A DNA stretch of 64,000 nt from Calothrix sp. NIES-3974 (GCF_002368395.1 NZ_AP018254.1:930001-994000), one strand, 5' to 3'. Positions 54,333 to 63,283 are shown, numbered from the stretch's first letter. The notes: a model not told the origin generated them from the sequence alone. Numbers and translations: made by a program.

Positions 54333-54863
54333 ATGGAATCAATTAAATTACATATTGGTGGACGGGAACCCCATTTAGAATGGAAGATTTTTGATATTGA
54401 AGCTCGTCCAGAGGTTGATTTTGTTGGGAATGCGAATGATTTAAGTCAGTTTGCAGATAATTCGATTGAGGCGATTTATGCAAGCCATGTTTTAGAGCAT
54501 TTTTATTATGGTTTGAATAATGAGTTAGTTGCAACTTTAACGGAATGGCATCGGGTACTGAAACCAGGTGGGAAGTTATATATTAGTGTGCCGAATTTAC
54601 AGGTTTTATGTTGGTTGTTTATTCATCCTCATTTAATGCCTTTGGAACGTCATCATATTATGAGAATGATGTTTGGTGGACAAACCAACGAGTATGATGT
54701 GCATAAGGTTGGTTTTGATCCGGAAATATTGGCTTTATATTTGGAGGAAGTTGGTTTTTGTGAGTATACTCAGGTACAGGAATTTGGCTTGTTTAATGAT
54801 TGTAGCTCGATGCGGGTTTTGGATACTTTGATTAGTTTGAATATGATTGCAACGAAAGAGTGA
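54333..54863 (+). CDS. Predicted SAM-dependent methyltransferase (COG4627-like)
   Basis: A 176-residue protein. It begins with the short nucleoside-binding segment IKLHIGGREPHLEWKIFDIE, then VDFVGNANDLSQFADNSIEAI and YASHVLEHFYYG, with ILKPGGKLY-like sequence VLKPGGKLYISVPNLQ. This is the small methyltransferase family often found in sugar or surface-modification clusters (COG4627). A strong ribosome-binding site (GGAGGAATTT) precedes the ATG. It is the last gene in the run methyltransferase - pilin - GT41 - methyltransferase and could methylate a sugar added by the GT41 enzyme, which is inference. Confidence 0.85.
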   Translation: MESIKLHIGGREPHLEWKIFDIEARPEVDFVGNANDLSQFADNSIEAIYASHVLEHFYYGLNNELVATLTEWHRVLKPGGKLYISVPNLQVLCWLFIHPHLMPLERHHIMRMMFGGQTNEYDVHKVGFDPEILALYLEEVGFCEYTQVQEFGLFNDCSSMRVLDTLISLNMIATKE

Positions 54864-55100
54864 AGGAATTTTGGATTTTAGATTTTGGATTTGCTTCTTG
54901 GGGTGAGAAATTAGATTTTTAGAAGAGGTTATCGTTACCTGCATTTCTCACAAGGGAGTGATAAGCCTTGAGTAGTGGGTTGATTCTCCTGCTACTCCCC
55001 GCTCCCTATTCACTGAAAGTTTGAGGAGTTTGTGAGAAATCCGGGGTTATCTCTGATGATTGTCTAATTGTCATAAAAACCCAAGTTTTTTATTCTTGAT

Positions 55101-55481
55101 TCATCTTCTCCAAATGTTAAAACCACCACTTTCTGCTCGTTGAGTAACGGTTCGTATCCACCAATTTTGGGTGAATTCTCTACCTTTACTCAAGCCTTGA
55201 ATAGTTTGAATTACAGCTTGGATATAGTAATACAATAAAACAAAGAATATATAGAATATAGTGATATTTCCACAGCCACTCATAAATGAGCCACAAATGA
55301 TTCTTAATCCTAGCCAGGCACTGAGTTGGTTGCTGTGGATAAAGTATGATACACAAGCAAATATACCCGTATTAACAGCAACGAGAAGATAGCGCAGGAG
55401 AAGATGATCATGTAAAAATAAAAAGGGATAGAACAGCAAAAGATAAATAAATAAAGTTGCGTACATCCAGGGGAAAATCAT
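55101..55481 (-). CDS. Hypothetical membrane protein
   Basis: A 126-residue protein with about four membrane helices (MYATLFIYLLLFYPFLFL, LLVAVNTGIFACVSYF, WLGLRIICGSFMSGCGNITI, IFYIFFVLLYYYIQAVIQTI) and a positively charged C-terminal tail (QNWWIRTVTQRAESG). Three Cys are seen, two inside helices. I do not recognise a family. It converges with the methyltransferase gene and is divergent from moaA. No function is proposed. Confidence 0.6.
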   Translation of the reverse strand: MIFPWMYATLFIYLLLFYPFLFLHDHLLLRYLLVAVNTGIFACVSYFIHSNQLSAWLGLRIICGSFMSGCGNITIFYIFFVLLYYYIQAVIQTIQGLSKGREFTQNWWIRTVTQRAESGGFNIWRR

Positions 55482-55646
55482 TTTTTATATCCTTTTGATT
55501 TATTTTATTTCTAGACTTTGGGGATAGTTACTTTTACCTAAGCTCTCATTTTAATCTGGTTGCCAAAAAAACGCCAATATGCTGTTTTTATACTGGATTT
55601 TGCGAGATATATTTTGGGGCGATCGCAAATTTACCTAAATCGCGCT

Positions 55647-55662
55647 AGCTTAAATATAAGCT
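55647..55662. promoter_or_regulatory. Inverted repeat upstream of moaA
   Basis: AGCTTA-AATA-TAAGCT, 33 bp before the moaA ATG. It may be an operator of moaA; no factor can be named. Confidence 0.35.
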
Positions 55663-55694
55663 GGAATATATCTCTGGGTATATAAATTAAATTT

Positions 55695-56693
55695 ATGAAT
55701 AAAGTTGATTATCTGCGGGTGAGTTTAATCGACCGTTGTAATTTCCGTTGTGTATACTGTATGCCGGAGGGTGCGGATTTAGAATATCTACTGCAACAGG
55801 AACTGCTGACGGATGCGGAATTATTAAAATTGATTCGAGAGGTGTTTATTCCTGTTGGTTTTACTCGATTTCGCTTAACGGGGGGAGAACCGCTTTTACG
55901 TCCGGGGGTGGTGGATTTAATTCGGGAAATTGTGAGTTATCCCCAAACTGAAGATATATCCATGACTACGAATGGGTTTTTGTTAGCACCCTTAGCTCAG
56001 GATTTATATCATGCTGGTTTAAAGCGGATTAATATTAGTTTAGATTCCTTAGATGGGGACACCTTTAATGCGATCGCAGGTTTTACAGGACAAACGAAGA
56101 AATCCCGGTGGGGTGAAGTTTGGTCGGGGATTCTAGCTGCTTACCATGTGGGTTTTGATCCCCTGAAGTTAAATGTGGTGGTAATTCCGGGGGTAAATGA
56201 CCACGAGGTATTGGATTTAGCTGCATTGACGATTGATAAAAATTGGCATGTGCGGTTTATTGAATTTATGCCAATTGGGAATGGGGAATTGTTTCATGGT
56301 AAGGGTTGGATTGATTCGGAATTCATCCGTCAACAAATCCGCGATCGCTGGGGTTTAATTTCCGCAGAAGTACGGGGTAACGGTCCTGCGGATGTATTTA
56401 AAATACCTGGAGCCAAGGGAACTTTAGGATTTATTAGTCAAATGTCGGAATGTTTTTGCGATCGCTGTAATCGGATGCGTTTATCTGCGGATGGTTGGTT
56501 GCGTCCTTGTTTATTAAATGAATCCGGACAAATTGATTTAAAAACTGCTCTCAGAAGCGGGGTAAAGTCGGAGGAATTACAATTACAAGTTCAAGAGTTA
56601 TTAACTATAAAACCAGAGATAAATTATAAGCAACGGGAATCGGGTACAAATCACGGTATCTATCACCGTACTATGTCTCAAATTGGTGGTTAG
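55695..56693 (+). CDS. moaA: GTP 3',8-cyclase MoaA
   Basis: A 332-residue radical SAM enzyme that starts molybdenum cofactor synthesis by rearranging GTP. The N-terminal [4Fe-4S] motif is CNFRCVYC, and the C-terminal second cluster uses [20 protein letters not shown]; both clusters are therefore intact. TTNGFLL and [13 protein letters not shown] are also canonical, and the C-terminal GG (SQIGG) is present. The enzyme works with MoaC; no other moa gene is adjacent. An inverted repeat lies 33 bp upstream. It converges with arsS, another radical SAM protein; a GTAGC palindrome sits in the 74-bp gap. Confidence 0.97.
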   Translation: MNKVDYLRVSLIDRCNFRCVYCMPEGADLEYLLQQELLTDAELLKLIREVFIPVGFTRFRLTGGEPLLRPGVVDLIREIVSYPQTEDISMTTNGFLLAPLAQDLYHAGLKRINISLDSLDGDTFNAIAGFTGQTKKSRWGEVWSGILAAYHVGFDPLKLNVVVIPGVNDHEVLDLAALTIDKNWHVRFIEFMPIGNGELFHGKGWIDSEFIRQQIRDRWGLISAEVRGNGPADVFKIPGAKGTLGFISQMSECFCDRCNRMRLSADGWLRPCLLNESGQIDLKTALRSGVKSEELQLQVQELLTIKPEINYKQRESGTNHGIYHRTMSQIGG

Positions 56694-56723
56694 AAGGGAA
56701 TTAATCTGATTTGAATAGGGTTT

Positions 56724-56752
56724 GTAGAGACGTAGTGATGCTACGTCTCTAC
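56724..56752. repeat. Palindromic repeat, GTAGC subfamily
   Basis: Arms GTAGAGACGTAGT/GCTACGTCTCTAC, loop GAT, placed between the convergent ends of moaA and arsS; it probably serves as a bidirectional terminator-like hairpin. Confidence 0.75.
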
Positions 56753-56767
56753 AAAACGTAAAATTTA

Positions 56768-57781
56768 TCAAATTAAAGTACCCCCACAACTAGAACCACA
56801 TCCAGCTGTACAACCATAACAATAATTGGCGGTTCTAACTTCCTCAATTAAATCCAGTGTCCCAGCAGCTAATAACTTAGCAACAGTTAAAGTTTCCCCC
56901 TCATGGGTTTGAGATGGGAGGTTTTCCATCTGGTTAAAGTCACAATCATAAACATTACCAAGATAATCAATCGAAAGTTCGTCTCTACACATTAAATGTT
57001 CAACGGTACTAGGGTTAAAATGGGATTCTAAAAAGTGTAAATAGGGTTTATGTAGTTGCTGATATTCTAAATATAATTTAGTCCGTCCAATGGGTAGGTT
57101 AGTAATGGTAAGTAGGTTATTAAAAGTAATATCAAAATGTTCTTGCAAGAACTTTTGATAATCCTGTTGCAGATTAGTCTGATTCGGGGTAAGGGTAAAT
57201 TTTTCTGTAATTGGTAATTGGGGATTATATACTAAATCCAGGATTAAATTGGGGTCTTGACCATAGCCTAGATGATTCAGCCATTGTAGAGCGCGAATCG
57301 AAGCATCATAGACCCCATGTCCCCGCATTTTATCCACATTATCAGATAAATAACAGGGTAAAGAAGCCACAATTCTCACCTGATTTTGAGCGCAATAGGT
57401 GGGAATATGGGTAAAACCATCGACAAAATAAATTGTCAAGTTAGAGCGGACAATTACTTGTTTCCCGTAATTTCGTGCTGCTTCAACAATTGGTTGAAAA
57501 CCGTAGAGCATTTCTGGCGCACCACCAGTCAAATCCACCACCTGAATTTGGGGAAATTTACTGATTAATTCAATAATTTGTTGGCAAATTTCTGGAGTCA
57601 TTTCTTCGGTCCGTTTTGGACTAGCTTCCACATGACAGTGGCGACAAGCAAGATTACAAATTTTACCTAAATTTATTTGTAAAACCGTAATTTGTTTTTT
57701 CGTCAGGGGTTTATTTAACTTCTTTGCAAACGGTGTAATCACTGAATCCAATGGTGAAGCAATATCTGTGTGTCGTAGCAT
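56768..57781 (-). CDS. arsS: Arsenosugar biosynthesis radical SAM protein ArsS
   Basis: A 337-residue radical SAM protein. The [4Fe-4S] motif is CNLACRHC (about residues 42-49), followed by HVEASPKRTEEM and DLTGGAPEM. The C-terminal Cys-rich tail (NYCYGCTAGCGSSCGGTLI) is the hallmark of ArsS. In cyanobacteria ArsS adds the 5'-deoxyadenosyl moiety to dimethylarsinous acid produced by ArsM, giving the arsenosugar precursor. It lies 28 bp downstream of arsM, so the pair forms an operon. A GAAGGA ribosome-binding site precedes the ATG. It converges with moaA. Confidence 0.93.
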   Translation of the reverse strand: MLRHTDIASPLDSVITPFAKKLNKPLTKKQITVLQINLGKICNLACRHCHVEASPKRTEEMTPEICQQIIELISKFPQIQVVDLTGGAPEMLYGFQPIVEAARNYGKQVIVRSNLTIYFVDGFTHIPTYCAQNQVRIVASLPCYLSDNVDKMRGHGVYDASIRALQWLNHLGYGQDPNLILDLVYNPQLPITEKFTLTPNQTNLQQDYQKFLQEHFDITFNNLLTITNLPIGRTKLYLEYQQLHKPYLHFLESHFNPSTVEHLMCRDELSIDYLGNVYDCDFNQMENLPSQTHEGETLTVAKLLAAGTLDLIEEVRTANYCYGCTAGCGSSCGGTLI

Positions 57782-57809
57782 TTTTATCCTTCAATATTTA
57801 TGACCGAAC

Positions 57810-58778
57810 CTAACAGCAACCACCACCGTTGTAATGCCAAGTTGAATCTGTAATTAGTATCTCTTCTGAATTTAGCGCAGCTAATTTAGCTGCCGTTTTA
57901 TCACATACCGCCATTGGTACACCTGGTTGAAGAATATGGCCAGCTTGGTCATCAAAAAATGCTCCGACCCCGGTATAAATAGCTGTTTTACCAGTAAAAA
58001 CACAAGCACCATCCTCTGGAATTGGCACTTTAAAAGCTACAGAATCAAGACTTTCTAATAATAAATGGTCTGCTAAATTATAATTCTGGCGATTGAGAAT
58101 GCGGTAAGGACGACGCGCTCTAATTTCCACCTGACCAAAACCAGCCTGAACCAGATGGGCGATATAATCATCATAGGTCATTGCTCCTGACAAACACATA
58201 GCCCGTAATCGCTCATCGTCTTGTAGATGTACAGGAATCGGACGGGTGGCAATGGGATCACTCATGAGTAAACGTCCGTTTGGCTTTAAAACTCGAAAAG
58301 CTTCCTGTAACGCTCGTTGCAAATCTGCTGGTTTAAAAATATTAAACAGACAATTTTGAGCTACCACATCCACAGAAGCATCGGCAACAGGTAAATTAAA
58401 AGCATCCCCAGGGCGAATTTCCACAAAATTCGGCTCAAACCAGGGATTTTCCGCAGCCGCAAGTTGTAAATTACGCATTGCTGCTGACCGCATCGCCGCA
58501 ACCGGTTCAATGGCAATCACTGACCCCGGACGACGGGAAAAGTAAGCAAATTGCAGTGCTTCTAAACCACCACCAACGCCAACATACAGTATCGTTGGGT
58601 CATTTGCTAGTTCCGTGGGATGAACCGTTGTACCGCAACCGTAGTTCATTTCCTGCATTGGGGTGGGTATTTTCAGTCCAGGTAATTGCAGGGGACTACT
58701 TTGGACGCAACATAAACCAACCTGTGGTGTTTCGGCAACTTCGGTATAAAATTGGGCAGTTGTTTCTAGGTAAGCCAT
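57810..58778 (-). CDS. arsM: Arsenite S-adenosylmethionine methyltransferase ArsM
   Basis: A 322-residue methyltransferase that methylates As(III) to mono-, di- and trimethyl species, detoxifying it. Motif I ILYVGVGGGLEALQ (about residue 64), VIAIEPVAAMRSA, DVVAQNCLFN and the SDPIATRPIPVH block are typical of the cyanobacterial ArsM. The metalloid-binding Cys residues are seen at YGCGTT (about residue 48) and in the CLF/MCL segments; the protein ends GGGCC, a further vicinal pair. With arsS downstream (28 bp) it forms the arsenosugar pathway. A dispersed repeat (58795-58841) lies immediately upstream. Confidence 0.92.
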   Translation of the reverse strand: MAYLETTAQFYTEVAETPQVGLCCVQSSPLQLPGLKIPTPMQEMNYGCGTTVHPTELANDPTILYVGVGGGLEALQFAYFSRRPGSVIAIEPVAAMRSAAMRNLQLAAAENPWFEPNFVEIRPGDAFNLPVADASVDVVAQNCLFNIFKPADLQRALQEAFRVLKPNGRLLMSDPIATRPIPVHLQDDERLRAMCLSGAMTYDDYIAHLVQAGFGQVEIRARRPYRILNRQNYNLADHLLLESLDSVAFKVPIPEDGACVFTGKTAIYTGVGAFFDDQAGHILQPGVPMAVCDKTAAKLAALNSEEILITDSTWHYNGGGCC

Positions 58779-58794
58779 TGGATTTTGGAGAATA

Positions 58795-58841
58795 TTTGAA
58801 AAGTTGATTTTAATACTTAATCAGCTCGTTTTTTGGGAGTA
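58795..58841 (+). repeat. Dispersed repeat, copy B
   Basis: TTTGAAAAGTTGATTTTAAT ACTTAATCAGCTCGTTTTTT then GGGAGTA, matching copy A at 54136-54183 with two or three changes. It lies 17 bp before the arsM start. Confidence 0.7.
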
Positions 58842-59178
58842 GGGAATCGGGAGTAGTTTATTCTATAACGAAAATAATACTGTTTGAGCCTATTGACCGT
58901 CTTGGAAAAGTGGTTGATAAAGTATTTATTGATACTTGACCAACATCCTCTTAGATTTTGGATTTTAGACAGGAATTACACAAACGAGAATATGTCATTG
59001 CAAGCGAAACGCTGTTTAGGGAAGCAATCGCAGGATTTGTGTGTAGACGCGCATAGTGCGGCGTTTTCTATGACAACACCTACAGCATTACTTTTGCGTA
59101 AGTCCTATTAGATTTTGGATTTAGGGTTTGAATTTTCCCCTATTTCCTATTACCTACTCCCTGGATTTCCCAAAAGCT
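58842..59178. other. Spacer between arsM and comB
   Basis: No gene recognised. A degenerate GTAGACGCGCATAGTGCGGCG half-palindrome lies near 59044. Confidence 0.4.
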
Positions 59179-59213
59179 AACAGTCAACGGTTAACCGTCA
59201 ACTGTCAACTTCA
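59179..59213. repeat. Heptamer tract AAC(N)GTC before comB end
   Basis: Five units of type AACAGTC/AACGGTT/AACCGTC/AACTGTC/AACTTCA just after the comB stop (59219). The AACTGTC unit resembles the CAACAGT class of STRR repeats. Confidence 0.6.
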
Positions 59214-59218
59214 CAAAA

Positions 59219-59962
59219 TTATAAACGACTAGCTGCTTTTAAAACACCAGGTTCCGATTGGATGGGTAATACATCGAGAATATCGGTTTGGGAGCAGTAT
59301 TTGAGGTCTTCGTAACCATCGAGTCGCAGTAGTCGCTGTCCATGACTAGCATGGTGTAATAATCCCAAGAGATTATCTTGCCATTGCAGATATAGCGCGA
59401 TCGCACTAATCACTTCATCATTTCCAGCGATTTTTTCGATTGGTGTTTGCATTTGTTGGCTGACTGCATGGGCGATCGCACCCGCACAAACCGTATCTTC
59501 AAGGGAAAAATTACCTTCCCAACCGGAACCAACTATCCAGACCGTATCTGGTTGATGGTTGATTAAGTAACGAACAACGGCAGCTCGATTAATCAATGCT
59601 GCCGTTAAAACTACTTGGGCGTTTTCAATTCGCTGTAATGTCCTAGTGCCATTGGTTGTACTAATAAATAAACGTTTGCCACTGACTAGTTCTGGAGTAC
59701 AATCAAGAGGGGAATTCCCTAAATCAAATCCGGGGACCTTCGCTCCACCGCGTTCTCCAGCCCGAAGTCGATGTTCTGTTGACCAAGCTTCGCTAACTTG
59801 AATCAGTTTTTCTAAATCGCTAAATACCTGTACTGCTTCTCCACCAGCTGCTAACACTGTTGCCATTGTGCTGGTTGCACGCAGGACATCCACAGCGATC
59901 GCGCAGTTTGGTTCCTGTTCGGAAGGAGTCTGTTCCGGAGTGTGATAAACAAATAGCTTCAC
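59219..59962 (-). CDS. comB: 2-phosphosulfolactate phosphatase (ComB)
   Basis: A 247-residue ComB-family phosphatase. Recognised by the N-terminal [46 protein letters not shown] and the later [20 protein letters not shown] with the conserved Glu. ComB was defined in coenzyme M synthesis; in cyanobacteria no CoM pathway is known, so the physiological substrate may be a different phosphorylated sulfonate or hydroxy acid. Start codon is GTG at 59962. It stands between arsM and the BlaI-type regulator, on the minus strand, as a single gene. Confidence 0.92.
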   Translation of the reverse strand: MKLFVYHTPEQTPSEQEPNCAIAVDVLRATSTMATVLAAGGEAVQVFSDLEKLIQVSEAWSTEHRLRAGERGGAKVPGFDLGNSPLDCTPELVSGKRLFISTTNGTRTLQRIENAQVVLTAALINRAAVVRYLINHQPDTVWIVGSGWEGNFSLEDTVCAGAIAHAVSQQMQTPIEKIAGNDEVISAIALYLQWQDNLLGLLHHASHGQRLLRLDGYEDLKYCSQTDILDVLPIQSEPGVLKAASRL

Positions 59963-60387
59963 GTCCTGGATATACCTGATTTAAATTTATACTATCGAAA
60001 CTAATTCTAACTATTAGTGGCTATTATCTGTCATCCGAGTTGAGTCAGTTGAAATTTTTGACTGTAACATTTGTGGCAGATATTCATGGTGAAGGGGAAA
60101 ATGAATGCTACCCTCAAAGCAGAACTTGTATCGCTCAAATCCTATCCTGAAGCCAAAATGTCCCCAATTAGTAATTACCATTACCTCGATTTGTTAGACA
60201 TGATGCCCAAATTCCATTAATCCTCACTATCATAAATTCCAATTGTTAAGCTAAAACTCACATAAATCATATAACTAGTTGATCTGCTGTTGACGGCTAA
60301 CATTCATCCATCAAAAGTAGTGAGTACGCAACTTCAATACCCAACAACTTATCACTATAATTTTAATTACCCGCGCGCTGAAATTAT
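59963..60387. other. Spacer upstream of BlaI-type regulator
   Basis: 425 bp. No gene recognised. A short frame at 60290-60472 overlaps the start of the regulator and is not real. No clear TACA/TGTA dyad of the BlaI/CopY type was seen. Confidence 0.4.
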
Positions 60388-60807
60388 ATGGCTCCCTTAC
60401 CTGATTATCGCCCGAAACAAATGTCCCTTGGTCCTTTGGAAGCAGAAATTTTGGAAATTGTTTGGCAACTAGGTTCTGTCACCGTCAAAGATGTCCATGA
60501 CCGGATTTTGTCTGACCCTAACCGGGAATTAGCCTATACTTCTGTCACAACAGTATTACGAAGGCTCACGGAAAAAGGTTGGCTCAGTTGTGATAAAAAA
60601 GGACGGGCTTTTTATTGGCAAGCCAAACTTTCTAAAGCTCAAACCGAGATGATTCGCGCTCATGAGCATTTACAACAGTTTTTAGCCGTTGGTAATCCGG
60701 ATGTAGTGGCCGCATTTGCTGATAGTCTAGATGAAGCTAGTAGCGAAAAAATTCAAGCGATCGCGCAACGGATTCAAGCTGCTCGTCAAGCCCGGGAGGA
60801 GAAATAA
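60388..60807 (+). CDS. BlaI/MecI/CopY-family transcriptional repressor
   Basis: A 139-residue winged-helix regulator. The N-terminal LGPLEAEILEIVWQLGSVTV and KDVHDRIL, the recognition segment LAYTSVTTVLRRLTEKGWL and the wing KKGRAFYWQAK match the Penicillinase_R (BlaI) family. In the paradigm, a membrane M56 peptidase senses beta-lactam and triggers proteolysis of the repressor; the gene downstream encodes exactly such a peptidase, 2 bp away. No beta-lactamase or copper gene is near, so the inducer is unknown. A later ATG (60421, MSLGPLEAE) is also possible as start. Confidence 0.9.
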   Translation: MAPLPDYRPKQMSLGPLEAEILEIVWQLGSVTVKDVHDRILSDPNRELAYTSVTTVLRRLTEKGWLSCDKKGRAFYWQAKLSKAQTEMIRAHEHLQQFLAVGNPDVVAAFADSLDEASSEKIQAIAQRIQAARQAREEK

Positions 60808-60809
60808 CC

Positions 60810-61661
60810 ATGCATATGCTAATGATTGTTGGCACTGTTGTGATTGCTTGGTGTTTGCGTCTGGGTTGGCAACCCAGTCGAGGTAATTGGCAGCAAAGGT
60901 ATTGCTCAAGTTTATTTTACCTCCTGTTTCCTGCCCTACTCATTTTTGCCACAGCGATCGCTCTGGTTTGTATGGGTTGGCAAGGACGGATGGGTAATTG
61001 GCAAACGGGTTATTTCAGTTATTTGATTGCTGTATTTACCTTGGGTGTTTTTACGGCCATACTTGGTAAGTTAGCTTATCAAGGTTTACAAATGAGTCGC
61101 TGGGCTAATAGCTGCCCAACCAGTCAAATCGACGGCTATCGCCTCGGTATTCTTGATAGTCAAGCCCTGTTCGCTGGACAAGTTGGTTTTTGGCAACCGA
61201 GATTAATCCTCAGCAAAGGTATCATTCAAACCTTGAGTTCAGACCAATTAGAGACCGTCATCGCCCACGAACAAGGTCATCTTTATTACCGTGATACCTT
61301 TTGGTTTTTCTGGCTAGGATGGATACGTACCTGTACCGCTTGGCTACCGCACACTGAAGCATTATGGGAAGAGTTATTGATTTTACGGGAACTACGCGCC
61401 GATGCCTTTGCCGCCACACGGGTAGACCCTTTATTATTAGCCGAATCCCTGTTAATGGTTGTCAGTGGTTCCACCATCAGTAATGATGTATTTTGTGCCG
61501 CCCTCGATTCCTCCCACCAAAGCGATCGCCTAGAACAAAGAATCGATGCCCTGCTCACTTCTGGTGTAAAATTAGAATACTTACCAAGACTAAACTGGCA
61601 CTTTTTCGTGCTAATTTTACTATCCTTTTTCCCCCTAGTCACAATTTTGTTCCACCAATAA
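60810..61661 (+). CDS. M56-family (BlaR1-like) membrane metallopeptidase
   Basis: A 283-residue protein with N-terminal helices (SSLFYLLFPALLIFATAIAL, SYLIAVFTLGVFTAILG) and the zinc-binding HEQGH (about residue 155), followed by LRELRADAFA with the third ligand Glu. The C-terminal helix (WHFFVLILLSFFPLVTILFH) is present. It lacks the C-terminal penicillin-binding sensor domain of true BlaR1, so it belongs to the short M56 group. Its ATG is 2 bp after the BlaI-type repressor stop, a translationally coupled operon. Likely function: signal-dependent inactivation of the repressor. Confidence 0.9.
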   Translation: MHMLMIVGTVVIAWCLRLGWQPSRGNWQQRYCSSLFYLLFPALLIFATAIALVCMGWQGRMGNWQTGYFSYLIAVFTLGVFTAILGKLAYQGLQMSRWANSCPTSQIDGYRLGILDSQALFAGQVGFWQPRLILSKGIIQTLSSDQLETVIAHEQGHLYYRDTFWFFWLGWIRTCTAWLPHTEALWEELLILRELRADAFAATRVDPLLLAESLLMVVSGSTISNDVFCAALDSSHQSDRLEQRIDALLTSGVKLEYLPRLNWHFFVLILLSFFPLVTILFHQ

Positions 61662-61729
61662 ATTTGGACAATTGAGTGTTGAGCGATCGCAGCATATACC
61701 TAGAGGTGCAACATATAAGCTAAAGTAAT

Positions 61730-61755
61730 AATCCAAAATCCAAAATCCAAAATCC
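61730..61755 (+). repeat. Heptamer AATCCAA tract directly before cysS
   Basis: 3.7 copies of AATCCAA, ending one nucleotide before the cysS ATG. No Shine-Dalgarno sequence is recognisable. Confidence 0.8.
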
Positions 61756-61756
61756 T

Positions 61757-63232
61757 ATGGCTCTCACCGTTTACAATACGTTAACTCGCCGACAAGAACC
61801 CCTTGTCACCATCGAACCTAAACAAGTAAAAATGTATTGCTGCGGTGTGACAGTGTATGATTATTGTCATTTGGGTCATGCTCGCTCCTACATTGTTTGG
61901 GATACGATTCGTCGTTATTTACAATGGCGAGGATATCGGGTTAATTATTTGCAAAATTTTACCGATATTGATGATAAAATCCTCAACCGAGCGCGGGAGC
62001 AGGGGATGACGATGGAAGAGGTGTCAAATCGCTTCATTGATGCCTATTTTGAGGATATTCGCCGTTTAAACGTCAAAGATGCAGATGAATATCCCCGTGT
62101 TACCGACCATATCCCAGCAATTCACCAACTAATTCAAAATCTGATTGACCAAGATTTAGCCTATGCAGCCGAGGGTGATGTATACTATCGTGTACAGAAA
62201 TTTCCCAGCTATGGCAAGCTATCAGGACGCAATTTAGAACAAATGCAAGCGGGAGCAAGCGGACGGGATTTAGAAGACCCAGAAGGACGCAAAAAGGAGT
62301 ATCCCCTTGATTTCGCTCTGTGGAAGGGAGCAAAACCCGGAGAACCAGCTTGGGATTCCCCTTGGGGTTCGGGTCGTCCAGGATGGCATATTGAATGTTC
62401 AGCCATGATTCGTTCCCGCTTAGGTGAGACAATTGATATTCACGGGGGGGGAGGTGATTTAATATTTCCCCACCATGAAAACGAAATTGCCCAATCGGAA
62501 GGTGCTTTTAACAAACCCCTAGCACGATACTGGATGCACAACGGGATGGTCATGGTGGATGGTCAGAAAATGTCCAAATCCCTAGGCAATTTTATTACAA
62601 TTCGGGATTTATTAGACGGCAAATGGTCTCAGTATCCCCACCAAGTTGATCCAATGGCAGTGAGATTATTTGTCCTCCAAGCTCACTACCGTAAACCCCT
62701 TGATTTTACCGAAGATGCGATCGCGGGAGCAGTTAACAGTTGGAAAACCCTCAAGGAAGGTTTAAGTTTTGCACAGTTATACGGGGAAAAACTCGGTTTT
62801 TCCGTTGCTGGTAATCAACTGGATCAGGAATTAATTCTGAAGTTCAATGAGTCGGGGGATGATGATTTTAACTTCTCCACCGGTCTAGCTATCCTGTTTA
62901 AACTCGCAAAGGATTTACAACGGGAAGCCAATATCCTCGTCCATGAGGGTAAAACTAAAGTCGATACAGCCGAATTACAACAGCAGTGGTTTACTTTAGT
63001 TACGTTGTCCCAAGTCCTCGGTTTAGAAGTTTTAACAGACAAAGACAACGGCGATAATAGCAGCGATAATAATGGCTTGAGTGATGCGGAAATTGAAGCA
63101 TTGATCGAACTGCGTCAAAAAGCCCGTACAGCCAAGAATTTCGCCGAATCTGACCGCATTCGCAACGAACTACAAGCCGTTGGTATCACCCTGATTGATT
63201 CTAAAGAAGGAACACGTTGGCATCGAAATTGA
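61757..63232 (+). CDS. cysS: Cysteinyl-tRNA synthetase
   Basis: A 491-residue class I tRNA synthetase. It has the HIGH-equivalent CHLGHARS, the zinc/substrate-binding CCGVTVYDYCHLGH with its cysteine, and KMSKS at GQKMSKSLGN. The ENEIAQSEGAF and PHHENEI blocks are canonical. A C-terminal insertion rich in Asp/Asn/Ser (TDKDNGDNSSDNNGLSDAEI) precedes the anticodon-binding helical part. Length is normal. The ATG follows immediately after a heptamer tract with no ribosome-binding site. A palindromic repeat lies after the stop. Confidence 0.98.
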   Translation: MALTVYNTLTRRQEPLVTIEPKQVKMYCCGVTVYDYCHLGHARSYIVWDTIRRYLQWRGYRVNYLQNFTDIDDKILNRAREQGMTMEEVSNRFIDAYFEDIRRLNVKDADEYPRVTDHIPAIHQLIQNLIDQDLAYAAEGDVYYRVQKFPSYGKLSGRNLEQMQAGASGRDLEDPEGRKKEYPLDFALWKGAKPGEPAWDSPWGSGRPGWHIECSAMIRSRLGETIDIHGGGGDLIFPHHENEIAQSEGAFNKPLARYWMHNGMVMVDGQKMSKSLGNFITIRDLLDGKWSQYPHQVDPMAVRLFVLQAHYRKPLDFTEDAIAGAVNSWKTLKEGLSFAQLYGEKLGFSVAGNQLDQELILKFNESGDDDFNFSTGLAILFKLAKDLQREANILVHEGKTKVDTAELQQQWFTLVTLSQVLGLEVLTDKDNGDNSSDNNGLSDAEIEALIELRQKARTAKNFAESDRIRNELQAVGITLIDSKEGTRWHRN

Positions 63233-63254
63233 AAATATATTACGTGTTGTGTGT

Positions 63255-63283
63255 GTAGAGACGTAGCAGTGCTACGTCTCTAA
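63255..63283. repeat. Palindromic repeat, GTAGC subfamily
   Basis: Arms GTAGAGACGTAGC/GCTACGTCTCTAA with loop AGT, between the convergent ends of cysS and the tandem-repeat protein gene. Confidence 0.75.
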
